Assembly: GCA_021464245.1 (NCBI GenBank)
Contig: JADCRB010000068.1
Coordinates: 9,694,200-9,758,199 of the forward strand
Reading direction: 5' to 3'
DNA: 64,000 nucleotides
Origin: Carallia brachiata
Taxonomy: Eukaryota; Streptophyta; Magnoliopsida; Malpighiales; Rhizophoraceae
This document shows, piece by piece, positions 50,848-62,830 of this stretch. The position numbers and the translations under genes are program-made. How positions within the stretch are numbered: position 1 is the first letter of the stretch; every line of letters begins with the position of its first letter. The notes beneath the pieces were generated by a model. That model worked only from the letters and a program-made list of their open reading frames with translations, searched no databases and was not told the origin of the DNA.

Positions 50848-52809
50848 ATGAAAGTTTTTTCAACCAATCTTCCCAACCGCAAAAAAAGATGCAATTTTTT
50901 CCCAAAACACCAAAGATTCTTTCTTTCTACCTATACACTGCAATACCCAGATGCTAATCTGATCGAAAGTCAAATTCACCCACAAGCTCTCCCGTCAACC
51001 TTCTTCTTCGTCACAATGTGATGTCATTTCTTCAAACAAGTTAATTGTTAGCTTTATCAGATCCAATGACCTCGATTCCGCTCTACGCGTTTTCAATAAC
51101 ATGAGAGTGAAAACTGTAGTTTCCTGGAATTCAATCTTGGCTGGTTATGTGAAAAGAGGCGGGAAAACGAGTGAAGCCCAAGAGTTGTTCGATAAAATTC
51201 CCGAACCGGACTCTTTTTCGTATAACACGATGTTAACCTGTTACTTACAGAATTCTGGCGTGGAAAAGGCTCGAACTTTCTTTGAACATATGCCCATTAA
51301 AGACACGGCTTCTTGGAATACGATGATCTCGGGTTTTGCCCGAAATGGGGAAATGGATAAAGCCTGCAAGTTGTTCTCGATGATGCCAGAAAAGAACGCA
51401 GTTACATGGAATGCTATGATTTCAGGGTACGCAGATTGCGGGGATATGTATTCAGCTGCAGAATTGTTTAATGCGGCGTCTGTTAAGGATGTTGTGGCTT
51501 GGACTGCAATGATAACTGGGTACATGAAGCTTGGGAAGATTGAATTAGCTAAGATGATGTTTGAAGAGATGCCCACGAAGAATTTGGTCACGTGGAATGC
51601 TATGATCGCTGGTTTTGTTGATAATTGTAGAGCTGAGGATGGTCTAAAGCTTTTCAAGCAAATGTTACAGTTGGGCACCAGGCCAAATCCGTCAAGCTTG
51701 AGCAGTGTACTGTTGGGATGTAGTGAGCTATCCGCTTTGCAGTTCGGCAGGCAGGTTCACCAGCTAGTTTCTAAGTTCCCCTTGTGCAATTCTGTAACTG
51801 CAGGCACTTCGTTGATTAGCATGTATTGCAAGTGTGGAGACTTGGAGCATGCTTGGAAATTATTTATTGAGATTCCAGAGAAGGATGTTGTTGCCTGGAA
51901 TGCCATGATTTCTGGTTATGCGCAGCACGGAGCAGGCGAGAAAGCTCTGATTTTGTATGACTCAATGAAGGATCAAGGAGTGAGGCCTGACTGGATTACT
52001 TCTATTGCAGTATTAAAGGCTTGTAACCATGCAGGATTTGTAGATTTTGGATTTAAGTATTTTCACTCGATGGGGAGAGATTATGGAGTTGAGTTGAAGC
52101 CAGATCACTATGCGTGTATGGTTGATCTTCTTGGTCGAGCCGGAAGGCTAGTTGAGGCTGTAGACTTAATCAAGAAGATGCCTTTCAAACCCCACGCTGC
52201 TTTGTTCGGAACCCTTTTGGGTGCTTGTAGGATGCACAAGAACATAGATATAGCCGAGTTTGCTGCCAATAGCTTACTTGAACTTGATCCCACATGTGCA
52301 ACTGCTTATGTTCAACTTGCTAATGTTTATGCAGCAATGAACAGGTGGGACCATGTTGCAAGGATTCGACGATCGATGAAAACCAGCAAGATAGTGAAGT
52401 CCCCTGGTTACAGCTGGATTGAAATTAAGAGTGCAGTTCATCAGTTCAGATCAAGTGATAGGGTTCATCCGGAATTGGTTTTTATACATGAGAAACTGAA
52501 TGAGTTGGACAAGAAAATGAAGGTAGCAGGATACGTGCCGGATCTTGAGTTTGCATTGCATGATGTGGAGGAAGAACAGAAAGAGCGGCTTTTGTTATGG
52601 CATAGTGAAAAGCTGGCAATTGCATACGGACTCCTAAAATTGCCTTCCCAATCCCCTGTACGTATTTTCAAAACTTGAGAACTTGTGGGGATTGTCATAG
52701 TGCCACTAAGTACCTATCAGCAATCGAAAAACGAGAAATCGTCATCAGAGACACTTCAAGGTTCCATCACTTCAAAGATGGAATTTGCTCTTGTGGTGAT
52801 TATTGGTAG
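50848..52809 (+). pseudogene. PLS-class PPR protein with E and DYW domains, frame-disrupted
   Basis: The main open frame runs from 50963 (first ATG 51101) to a stop at 52676-52678 and encodes tandem PPR motifs (repeated [40 protein letters not shown] signatures), an E domain and most of a DYW deaminase domain, including the HSE zinc/catalytic motif (H501, E503 counted from 51101). One base appears missing next to the AAAA run at about 52670. The next frame continues with [24 protein letters not shown] and a TAG at 52807-52809, so the true C-terminus is out of frame. At the 5' end an ATG at 50848 opens a mitochondrial-presequence-like frame that closes at 51021 in another frame from the PPR array, a second shift. 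PPR-DYW proteins edit C to U in organelle RNA. Closest by memory and position to Arabidopsis At4g16835. A real pseudogene or two small assembly errors are both possible. Confidence 0.8.
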
Positions 52810-53628
52810 GAATCCATGTTTGTATCCTTTCGAAGTATTCTTGCAGATTTTTGTACTTAGTTGTGCTATGAAGACTCGTTGATCTTTGGAAATAAACTAA
52901 TAAATGGTGTCAATATTACAGCTGAGCTACAATGAAAACTGGAATGGAAAACCTAATTTCTTTGGTTTGGAAAACCTAATTTCTTTGGTTTGGAGTCTTG
53001 TTCTAACAAAATCAGTTCATTGAATCTTCTCCAACTAGCTCAATCTTGTTGCCTATGTCAATCTTGCTGAAAGTTTGATTGATTGCCAATAGACGGAATG
53101 TAATTGCCTAAGTTTGACCATAGAAGGCAGCCAAGACAGCAAATAATAATCTTGAGCATTATTGGACCATGAAAAGTGAGGTCATTATATAAAACTCTAA
53201 ATCACTGGTACTAAATTCATCTTTTATGACTCTGAGTAGAATTTAAGTTTTAATCAAAACCAATTAACCATAACCACAATATATTCACTTGAACCAGCTT
53301 TAATCCGGGAATGCATTGCCACGATAACATTCTCAACGATTGAGGGAGCAGTATTCATGATGAAGAGCAAGAGTTCTTTGTGAGAGGTAAGAAACAGAAC
53401 AAGGCAAATAATGCCATTCACCAATAATCCTAATTTGTACAAATGTTTCTTAAAATCAAATACATTAGCATTCAAAAGAATGAGAATTCAAACAGAGTGC
53501 TAAACAAAGGACAAGGAAATGCAAATCATATCAAACAATCTTCTTCGTATCAAAGTATTAATAAGAAAACTACTTTTACAGGCCATGAAGGTTGTTAACA
53601 TCACAGTCTAGCTAACATTGACTCCCTC
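52810..53628. other. Intergenic between convergent PPR and RABD2 genes
   Basis: Contains the probable 3' UTRs of both convergent genes. A short direct repeat of ACCTAATTTCTTTGGTTTGGA occurs near 52950-52995. No further gene seen. Confidence 0.45.
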
Positions 53629-55849
53629 TCAAGAAGAGCAGCAACCAGACTTCTGGTTAACAGGCTGTCCTCGGATCTGCACTGTTGGGGGTCTCGCATT
53701 GTTCATGGCAGGTTGGCTAGCCATCCTGCAGATGAAGAAAAATAAATTTAGAATGGGTCCACATTTCATGGATTCCCAAAAGCAGCTATTTGCCCATAGA
53801 CAGATTTCTGCAGAAACGACACTTACAGAGATCACAAGCAATTAGATGCTTATTTTTTTTTCTCCAAATTGCAAAATGTATGGAAAAGAAAGTACCTATT
53901 CTTGATTGAAGCAGCCATAGCCATGAAAGCTTCTTCGACATTGGTAGCACTTTTAGCACTTGTCTCCATGAAAGGGATCCCAATTTCATCAGCAAATGCC
54001 TGAACCAATACAGTTGTATGTTCACCGCTGAACATTTAAGACCATAGTAGATACTCCACAGCCAAATAGAACTTACCTTAGCCGTCTCATAGGATACAAC
54101 TTTGTTTGCTGTGAGATCACATTTGTTACCGACTAGAAGCTTGTTCACATTCTCACTTGCATAGCGGTCTATTTCATTCAACCATTGTTTCACATTATTA
54201 AAGCTCTTGGTCGGTAACGTCATAAACAACCTATTCAACGGGCCTCCACAATAAGACGAATGCGCAACATAGAGAAAGTTAATGTTGAAATATACGAAAA
54301 AAGAAATGATTCAGACTTACAATTATACCATGAGCTCCTCGATAGTAGCTGCTAGTAATTGTCCTAAAACGTTCTTGCCCAGCTGTATCCCACTGCATAT
54401 TTGGTGAAAAACAACCAAAAACTGCCAGTCAGTAGAAGACCAAAAACCATTAACACCCTATGGAGGCTCAAACAGGTAAAAGCAATTTACAACAACTAAG
54501 ACCTAGTAACACAGAACTTTGTCATGAACACCATACATCCCTACCCATGTTCTCTATGTTGGACAGTCAAACATGATTGAAACCATAATTACAACCAATG
54601 CCAAGCACCAAAAAATAAGAATCAGATATACAAAGAAGATTGAAGACCTTAATTATTCGCAACTTACAATTTGGAGTTTAATTGTCTTGCCATCTTGCTC
54701 CACTGTGCGGATTTTCTAAAAAAAAAAAAAAAAAGGAAAATCAGTTTGTAGGACAAAACTGAAGTACAATCAAAGCTAGAAATGAAGAAAGGAATTGCTT
54801 ACAAAATCTACTCCAATGGTACTGATGTAGCTCTCAAGATATGAATCATCCTGGTCAATTAAAAGAACATACAAGAAAATTAATTAAGAAGCATATGGAA
54901 TTACCCGATAAATTAGCTATCACAGTTCAAACAACATCGAGGCCGCAAGACACCAAAGCTCGCGATTAATTTCTAACTGTTGACGTTTGATTCCCTAGAC
55001 ACCCTCTATTGTGATAAACAAATTCAACTATTTTGCCGTAGCAACTAGTTTTCAATTACTAGTCAAACGCACAAATATGCCACAATTTCCGCCTACTCTA
55101 CATTTTAGACAAATACAATCGCGTGAAACCGTAATGGGCTGATGTGATTTCGGATACACCTTTTTCAAACTCCCCCAGAAAGCCAGGAAACAAAAAACAA
55201 AACACGTAAACTTGATCACAAAAGTGTTAGAAACTCACAGCAAACCTCAGAAGCAGACAAGATTTACCGACACCCGAATCTCCGATAAGCAAAAGCTTGA
55301 ACAAATAATCGCTGCCAGAAAAACACAAAATTAAGCTATTGAACAAATGATCAAACATATAAACGAAACGTGCACAAGTATCCATAAATAGAAGCCCAAT
55401 TCTGACGTAAATTTTTATTTTCTTTTTCATTTTTTAATCTTTAATTTCTACAAAATACCAAAAATAAATAAATAATCAATTCGATCTCTCCAATAACCGA
55501 TCAATTCAACAGGCAGTAGACAACAAAGCAATATGAATTGGCGATAGTTTAATCAAGAAATCACATAAGAAAAAAGCGGTCAACGGATCTGAAATCAAAC
55601 GGCCTAGATCTAAACGATCAAGCCAATCGCGAACCGTACAATTAACCCAATCATTAATCCGAATTTTTTTAAAATAATAATAATAATAATAAAGAACAGA
55701 AGCAGAATTGGACGCCCGAAAGAACGATCAATACCAGATCCAGGATAATTAAATCTTAAAAAAAATGGATAAATTAGAGGAAAAAAATAAATAAATGAAT
55801 TGAAATTTGAGGGTTAATAAATTAGGGGAGCTTACTATTCAGGATTCAT
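53629..55849 (-). CDS. RABD2: RABD2 (Rab1/Ypt1-type) GTPase, 8 exons, exon 6 two bases short
   Basis: Exons in coding order: 55836-55849, 55239-55311, 54803-54850, 54668-54715, 54321-54392, 54077-54230, 53896-53999, 53629-53725, all with GT-AG introns. Parts seen: MNPEY start, P-loop GDSGVGKS, switch I and effector region YISTIGVDF, switch [20 protein letters not shown], and a C-terminal CCSS tail with the CC pair for geranylgeranylation. Rab1 proteins drive ER-to-Golgi vesicle transport. Exon 6 has 154 nt where the conserved protein requires 156: after VVYDVTDQE an AG pair is missing from GAGAGC and the frame stops at once (two stops), then resumes in the other frame as [15 protein letters not shown]. 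With two more bases the total would be 612 nt, 203 residues, exactly the family length. All else is conserved, so an assembly error or a very young null allele is likely. Confidence 0.85.
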
Positions 55850-56560
55850 GGCTGTGTTGAGTATAAATCGAATAAATCACGAGAATTAGGACGAGATGCC
55901 GGAAGATAACGGAAATTGATGCCGCCGGCGAGATATCCGCCGGAAGATGCAATTGCCGGCGAGCGAATGAAATTGGAAAAACGGGGAAGAGGAGAAAGAG
56001 AGAAACGAGGGAATTTTGGAGGGTGCGGAAGAGAAAGAGAGGGAGCGCGTGGCTTTTAATATGAGCCACCCAAATTTGTCGGGATTTCGGCTGTCTTATT
56101 TTTACGCCACGTGTCTGTATTTATTTTATCTTCGAATTACCGAAATTGGCCAGCCAATTCCTCCATGTTGCACGACTTAATTTTTGTTAACGCAAAATAA
56201 GAAACTTTTTATTTTATTATTATTATTATTTTTAATACTTGGCCATCTTGTCTTCCTTCTGGTTGTTGGTCATTTTCTTCGGATCTTTTTGACTCTCCAA
56301 CAAAAAGGCAGGATGTTTTTGACTCCGGACTTGATAATGGCTATAGCCGCCATGCTTATTTATGGAACGGAAAAGGTAAGCGTATTTATTTAAGATTCGT
56401 TTAAAAATGCTGTCAGTTTTTTATTTTTATTTTTTATTTTTTATTTTTTATTTTTACTGTTTGTTGAATTTTTGTATTTATTACTGCCAATTTTTATTTT
56501 TTTATAAGAATAAAAAAATAGATAGAAAAAAGATAGTGAGAGAAATTGTAAAAAAAAAGT
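55850..56560 (-). promoter_or_regulatory. RABD2 5' UTR and promoter, with a G-box
   Basis: On the minus strand a CT-rich leader (55960-56050 region) precedes the start codon. A CACGTG G-box core lies at 56108-56113. Beyond about 56170 the DNA is AT-rich with no gene seen. Confidence 0.45.
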
Positions 56561-57500
56561 ATAAATATGAATAGAAAAATGGGAGCGAGAGAAAGGGAGA
56601 GAGAGAAAGAAAGAGGGTAGAGGGAGAATGAGTAGAGAGAATGGTAGAGAGAGAAAAAGGAGAGAGAATGAAAGAAGAAAGAGAATGACAGAAAGAGAAA
56701 GGGTAGAGAAAGAATGAGTAAATATAGTAGAGAGAGAAAAATGAGAGAGAGAGAGGATAGAGAGAGAATGAGTAGAGAAAATGACAAAGAGAGAAAAGAG
56801 AGAGAAAGTATAGAAAGAATGTGTACAGAGAATGATAAAGAGAGAAAAATGAGAGAGAGAATGGTAAAACAAGAAAAAAGAGAGAGAGTCTAGATAGAGA
56901 GAGATGGTAGAGAGAGAAAAGAAGAAGAGAGGATAGAGAGATAATCGTAGTAAAAAAAAGGAGAGAGAATATGAGTAGATAGAGAATGTTAGGAGAAAAA
57001 GAGAGAGAGAGGGGTTATAAAGAGAATGAGTAGAGAGAATGATAGAGTAAGAAAAGAAGAAAGAATGGTAGAGAGAGAAAAATGAGACGAGGAGAGAGGG
57101 AGCACAGAGAGAATGAGTAGAGAGAATGGTTGAGGGAGAAAAAGAAGAGAGAGAGGTGGGTAGAGGAGAATGGTAGACGAATGGTAGAAAGAGAAAAAGA
57201 GAAAGAGGGTAGAGAAAGAATGAGTAGAGAGAGAAAAGAGAGAGAGAGAGAGGGTAGCGAGAGAGTGGTAGAGATAGAAAAAGGGGAGAGAGGGTAGAGA
57301 GAGAGAATGATAGAGATAGAAAAAGGGAGAGAGGGTAGAGAGAGAATGGTAGAGATAGAAAAGGAGATAGCGGGTAGAGAGAGATTGGTAGAGAGAAAAG
57401 AGAGTGAGAGAAAAATATAGAGGGATAGAGAGAGGATGAGTAAAGAGAGATATGATAAAGATGGTGGATAAAGAGAGAAAAGTTGTGAGAGAAAGTATAG
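56560..57500. repeat. Degenerate purine-rich GAGA satellite-like tract
   Basis: About 0.9 kb built from variants of GAGAGAATGAGTAGAGAGAATGGTAGAGAGAGAAAAA. The unit length is irregular and G plus A make up most bases on the plus strand. Long frames on the minus strand consist of Ser, Leu and Phe only and are not genes. It lies upstream of the RABD2 promoter. Confidence 0.85.
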
Positions 57501-60500
57501 AAAAAAAAGTGAAAAATAAAATCGGAAAGCTATTTTTATTGTTTTCCCAATCTGTTTTTTTCTTTGAAAAACACTTTTAATTTTTCAACAAAAAATAGAA
57601 AACAGAATCAATAACAAACATGTTTCCTGTTTTTTTTGTGAAAAATAAACAGAAAACAGAAAACTTAAATCACTCCAAACGGCCCCTTAGGAAGCGTACT
57701 TATTTAGGGAAGCGTGTTCACTTAAAAATTTAAGTTATTAAATAATAAAAAATATATTAAATTTAAAAAAATTAATAATTTTTTTGACGTTATTAGATTA
57801 ATTGTGTACTTTTTGTATGTTTATTTAAATGTATTTGCATAGTAGACCTCTTTATTGAAAGAGCAAATATTTATTGTTAAATAAAAAATTATTCAGATAA
57901 TATTTAGATTATAATAATGAGTGTATTTTACATAATTATAATAATAATAAATAATTTATAAATTTTTATTATAATTCTAAAAAATATACTTTTAATCTGT
58001 TATAAAATTTTTTAATTTGGCTGTATAATAACTCTTGCCAAAAAATCTCTTTTGGCGCCATTGGTGCAATAGATCGTCTTATGAGAGAGAGAATGAATAC
58101 AAATGTCAACAAGTCTCCTTTAACATGAGTTATATAATACTTTTTGTATAGATAATAATAATAATAATAATAAAAGGTTAGGAATGACCATAAGAACGTA
58201 CCCATTACCATGTATAAATTACAACAAAATGATTAAAAATTATGAACTTGTGATTTTGACTCTTTTTCGTAAAAAAAAGGAAGAGAGACCGAGGGAGAAT
58301 CTCAAATAAGATTGAGATTCACTTTAAAGAGTTATTGATTAACGATAATATTATTTAACGAGAGGATTATTATACAGACATATTTAAGATGACGTATAAA
58401 AAGTATGTAAGTAATTTAATAATATTTAATATTTTTTTTATTTTTTTAAATTTAATTAATTTTTTTAAATTTAATAATTTAAATCATTATATATTTATTA
58501 TATTTTTACTCATACTCATCCACTTATCTTTTTTCTATTAAGAAATACTGTTGTAGTTGCTCGTCTTTCTAAAGCTAAGAATTTCTCTTCTAATGTCAAT
58601 ACTTCGTGGGGCAGTCAATTCGTCTAACAGGTCGCTAATAAAAAAGTCAGAGGTTCAACTCATCTATCTTCTTCTTCTTCTTCTTCTTCTTCTTCTTTTT
58701 TTTGAAAGGCATTGCTCTCTACTGAAAAAAAAAAATTAATCGCTCAAATTTTAAGAATGCAAGTTTAAACATTTTCATGTTTGAATTATGTATCTTATTT
58801 TTGGATAGCCTTGAGTGGATAAAATATAGGTGCGAATTATAATTTATTCACAAACTTTAAAACTGAGGAAATTTTTATATTTTATTCTAACAATTTCGCC
58901 AAAGAAATTATTGGACGCACGATCCACGCTCAAATTGATAATAGTGCATCAGGTGCGGACGCGAGGGCATCAACTGGGCTCTCAAATTATCGATGCGAAA
59001 AGCTAAAACTCTGAAAAAAAAAAAAAAAAAAGGTAAACTAGCTGGTGGAGGAGGAGGAAGAGGAAGATTTAAGAGTTAATAATAAAGATCATTAGTAAAA
59101 ATAAATAATAATTTATTATTACGCTTTTTTTAACGGAATTTACTATTATGCTAGCAATTTTTTTTGGTGACGTGCAATATTGATTATGTTCGTTCACGTA
59201 ACGTTTACGTTTATGTGGATAGATTTAATTGTTAGTGGGCCGATTAAACTAATATAAGCAAGTCCAAAGTGGATTTTAGAAAGTAATTAAAATTTAAATC
59301 TTTATTTCGTAGATTTGAGTTTTAGTATTAAAAATAAGTGAGATTTATGTGAGATTTATAAAAATAGTAAAAATTATTTTATTGTGTAATTTATGATATA
59401 AAAAATCTCTCAAAAAGAAAAAGTTAATTATAGATAAATTATTTTGGGTTTGACGAATGTACTAGAAAATTGAGAGAAGACAATTATTTATCAAATTAAA
59501 AATCCCGATTCTAAATTTGAATTAATTAAATAGAAATAAGTCTATAAAATTATATTCAACTAATAATAAATATTAACATAATTTTATTCAATAATATTTA
59601 ATATTTATTTTTTATAAATTTAATTATTTAATAATTTATATTATTAATAATTTTTGTCTTGAAATTTTTTCAAAAAAAACAAAACAAGAAGCAAGTTGAG
59701 ATACACAAAGATGGCCAGTTGTTTCCCAGCTGCTTCATTAGCCGTATACGTGTCTGCAAAAGAGACCGGAATCCAGAACCACGTGCTGATAAAGGGCGTA
59801 CAGAACAATTGCATACGCACGAAAAGTCAAAAAACTCCCCGACGAGGAATGCACAATAGGCACTGCGAACTGCAAAGCACCCACGCGTTAGTCCTGGGCA
59901 TCTTGGCGCGTGGATACACGACTTCTTTTTTCGGTCTGAACCGGTGGCTTTGCCTTTGGCGTTCGAGAGAAGTTCTAGAACAAATTTTATATTCAGATGC
60001 CACGTCAACCCCATTTGGGTCAAATCGAACAATGCAATGGCTGATTGAAATTGTGCAATCAACTAACGAATAAAGGGGAATATGGCAAAAAAATTTTCAT
60101 AAAATTTTATAAAATTTTTTAAATTTTAAGACAACATTATATTTATTTAAAATTTAATTTTAATTTTAAAAAATAAAAATAAATATATAAAAAATTTCTT
60201 ATCATTATGAAAAAATTGATTCATAAAAAATTATTTATATTATATTTGACTGCTGTAAACTAATATGTTTCATTTAACTGCGCATCTTACATTAAAATTC
60301 CGGAAAAGGCTTCACAATTTATAAATTCAGTTCAATTGTAGCAGCAGTCTTTCGCCTTACTGCGTATGTGCTGGCGTCAACATAAATGGGACCATCCTCC
60401 TTTCTGAAGGCTAAAACCAGTGCCAATAATCATATCTGAAATTGTTCATTTAAATTGTGCAATAAACCAATTAATTTGATCAATCCAATTAATGTGCCAC

Positions 60501-60690
60501 TAATACATTGGGGAATTCTTAACGTGGTTTCAACACAAGAGCACTCATAACCTTTCCAAAAAATGCCTTGAAATAGTTGATTCAAATTGTGAAATAAATC
60601 AATATTGTTAGATAAATTACGTGACATTGATAAATATTTCAATAAAGGCATACAATTTATAAAGTTGTTCAATTGATAGAGCACTCATAA
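57501..60690. other. Intergenic, AT-rich, with one GC-richer island
   Basis: Mostly AT-rich. A GC-richer patch at about 59690-60070 has overlapping open frames of about 125-130 codons on both strands; neither shows a known motif, so I call no gene. Direct repeats with ACAATTTATAAA and GAGCACTCATAACC occur at 60310-60700, next to the 3' end of the mobile-domain-like gene. Confidence 0.4.
58668..58696. repeat. (CTT)n microsatellite
   Basis: About ten CTT repeats followed by a T run. Confidence 0.9.
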
Positions 60691-60691
60691 C

Positions 60692-62830
60692 CTTTATCTG
60701 CCTATCTTCACCCATTTTATCGACCTCTATTTCTTCTCCATAACCAAGGTTCTGCTGCACACTCTGCCACCTCTCCACAAATTTCCTGCCAAATTCCTCA
60801 GCAAAGGCAGTCATGTGCTTTGCAATCAATTCCTGTGCATACCGCTACATTTCATGGTCACAGTGCAATATAAAACAAACGTTAAAGACATGGTTTAGAA
60901 AACAATGGTTCCCACATGAGACCCAATCACTACAATTCAAATTTTGTGCCCCAATTCACAAATACTCAAACATCAGCACCTTCATTCCATTATCTGCATC
61001 CCTCTGCTTCTGACATGCTTCGAAGTTCTTACTAGAACTTCCTTCTGCTCCAATCGCCTGTACATTCGATCAACTAAATCTTACTACATTCACACATTGA
61101 GCATCTTTATAAAAAAACTAATAAATAACTTTACTCACAAGTTTACCTCACTAGGATTAACTTTGGCGTACTGCCTCTCCATTAACACGCACAGGCGAAC
61201 CCTTTTTGTGTCCCAAAACTCGAGGGGATGAACACTTTCAGGCCCTTTCCAAAATTTCTAAAGGAAAACCTCTCGAAATAAAATAAAACAGCTACAAATT
61301 TACCATTTAACTATTAGTTTTGTACAGCAATTTTTAAAATATAGACAAAACCATCATAACATTACCTCTACAAAAAAACATTAGTTATTTCACTTACCAA
61401 CAAGAAGAGCATACATCCGCCAACACTACACTTCTTAGCCCCTTCCCTAATCTAAACCGTCCCACCTCAGCACATAACCATGATAGTGCAAACTCAGCCC
61501 AACTGTATTTCTTTGGGTCCTCCACATTAGCAATCGCACTATACAGCTTAGGCGATGGTGTGTGGGAGGATGTTGGGCATAAGACAGACCCAAGGGCAAG
61601 CAACAAAAATGCTTGCTTCAATACCACCTCATTGTGAGTTCTTTTCAACATTTTCCTCAGAGCCCTGAAATCTGGCTTCTTTCCCTTACACTTCCCCTTC
61701 TTCGCCATCTCTCCATAAGCTTCTAATACAGGCAGTGCCTCGGAATGACATTTAGGCACGGGTTCAGGTCCATTTGACACACCCATTAATTCTACAAAAT
61801 CTTCTGTCGTAATTGTCACCCGTTGCCCTCTTACAAATAACTTGCATGTCATAGGATCAAAGTGGCGCAACAGTTCAAATATGAACTTTTTGGGCATATT
61901 CTCACATCTCACTCTACAAAACACTTCAAACCCAACTTCCATGATCATTTTCTGCAACTCAAACCTGCCTTCACAAATTCTCTGAAATCCCATAATTTGT
62001 TGCGGAACACACTGAGAATAATAAATCACCTGCACACATAATACACACTCTTACAATTTGTCTTTCAAACCACTGACAAAACAAACCTTCCATGGCCCCT
62101 GACCAACACTGACCTGCCCCTTTTTCTTTGGTGCTTCAATTTTGCAACTACTCACCCCAGCACTGGTTTCAGCACCCGTCAATCGCTCTGCTTCCATTCG
62201 AAATTTTGCCTTTTACTCCTCGCTTAAATAGAACCATGCCTTCCCCAATTTCCCCTGCAAATAAATTTCATTTCTTGATGTTCATCATGAGCTGCCAATT
62301 CATTTTGCATTTGCATTTCCTTACAATCAAAATTGAAAACACAAAATATAGGTTTCGCATACAATGAGCGCCTTCGTGCCTCGTACCCCCTCCTTATCCA
62401 TGTTTGCCATATACCATTTCCAATCACAAATGACCAAATTCACAATTTTTTTTTCTTTATTTTAGAGGTGATAAAGCTTGCCAAAACAACATTTTATGTC
62501 CATGATTTATTGGCTCTATACTTACTGAAAGCAGTTGTAGGCACTAAGTGGTTGTTTCCCCTTCCCAGCAGGTCTTTTACGGACTTTTCCTACGTGCCTT
62601 CCTTCATCTGATGCTGAAGGAGATTCATCATCACTGCTCATAATTTCATTCTCCGACACATAAACCACATAATCTCTATCAAGTTCCCTCTCCATGTTCC
62701 AACCTACATTCCCATATACTGTTACATCAATTGACTCATTATTGAATTGGTACGCTGCTGCATCGATATGTAAACCAAAATAGAAAAGCTCAATCCCAGT
62801 GCTAAATTCCCCCACAGCAGTGCGTTGCAA
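60692..62830 (-). pseudogene. Plant mobile-domain-like / transposon-derived gene, degenerate
   Basis: Exon-like blocks with GT-AG borders on the minus strand are: 62526-62830 (acidic N-terminal part, VVYVSENEIMSSDDES, strong GTAAGT donor), 61398-62029, 61147-61257 (KFWKGPESVHPLEFWDTKRV), 60980-61057 and 60692-60844. The last three join in phase. The 632-nt block carries the main domain: RICEGRFELQKMIMEVGF, ELLRHFDPMTCKLFVRG, TTEDFVELMGVSNG and LSWLCAEVGRF, a pattern like the plant mobile domain / DUF1985-type proteins carried by MULE and Ulp1-associated transposons. Near 61440 the frame leading into the next exon (KKCSVGGCMLFLL) differs by one from the upstream frame, so a one-base shift is present. 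The joint between the first and second blocks was not resolved. A host gene of unknown function is the alternative. Confidence 0.5.

Noticed and set aside
51241..51678. 145-codon minus-strand frame opposite the PPR gene
   Set aside because: It is antisense to conserved PPR repeats and has no features of its own.
56441..56872. Long minus-strand frames of Ser, Leu and Phe
   Set aside because: They are translations of the GAGA-type repeat; composition is that of a simple repeat and there is no motif.
59670..60073. Overlapping frames of about 125-130 codons on both strands
   Set aside because: Neither has a recognised domain, signal or homologous pattern, and overlap on opposite strands in a GC-richer patch happens by chance.
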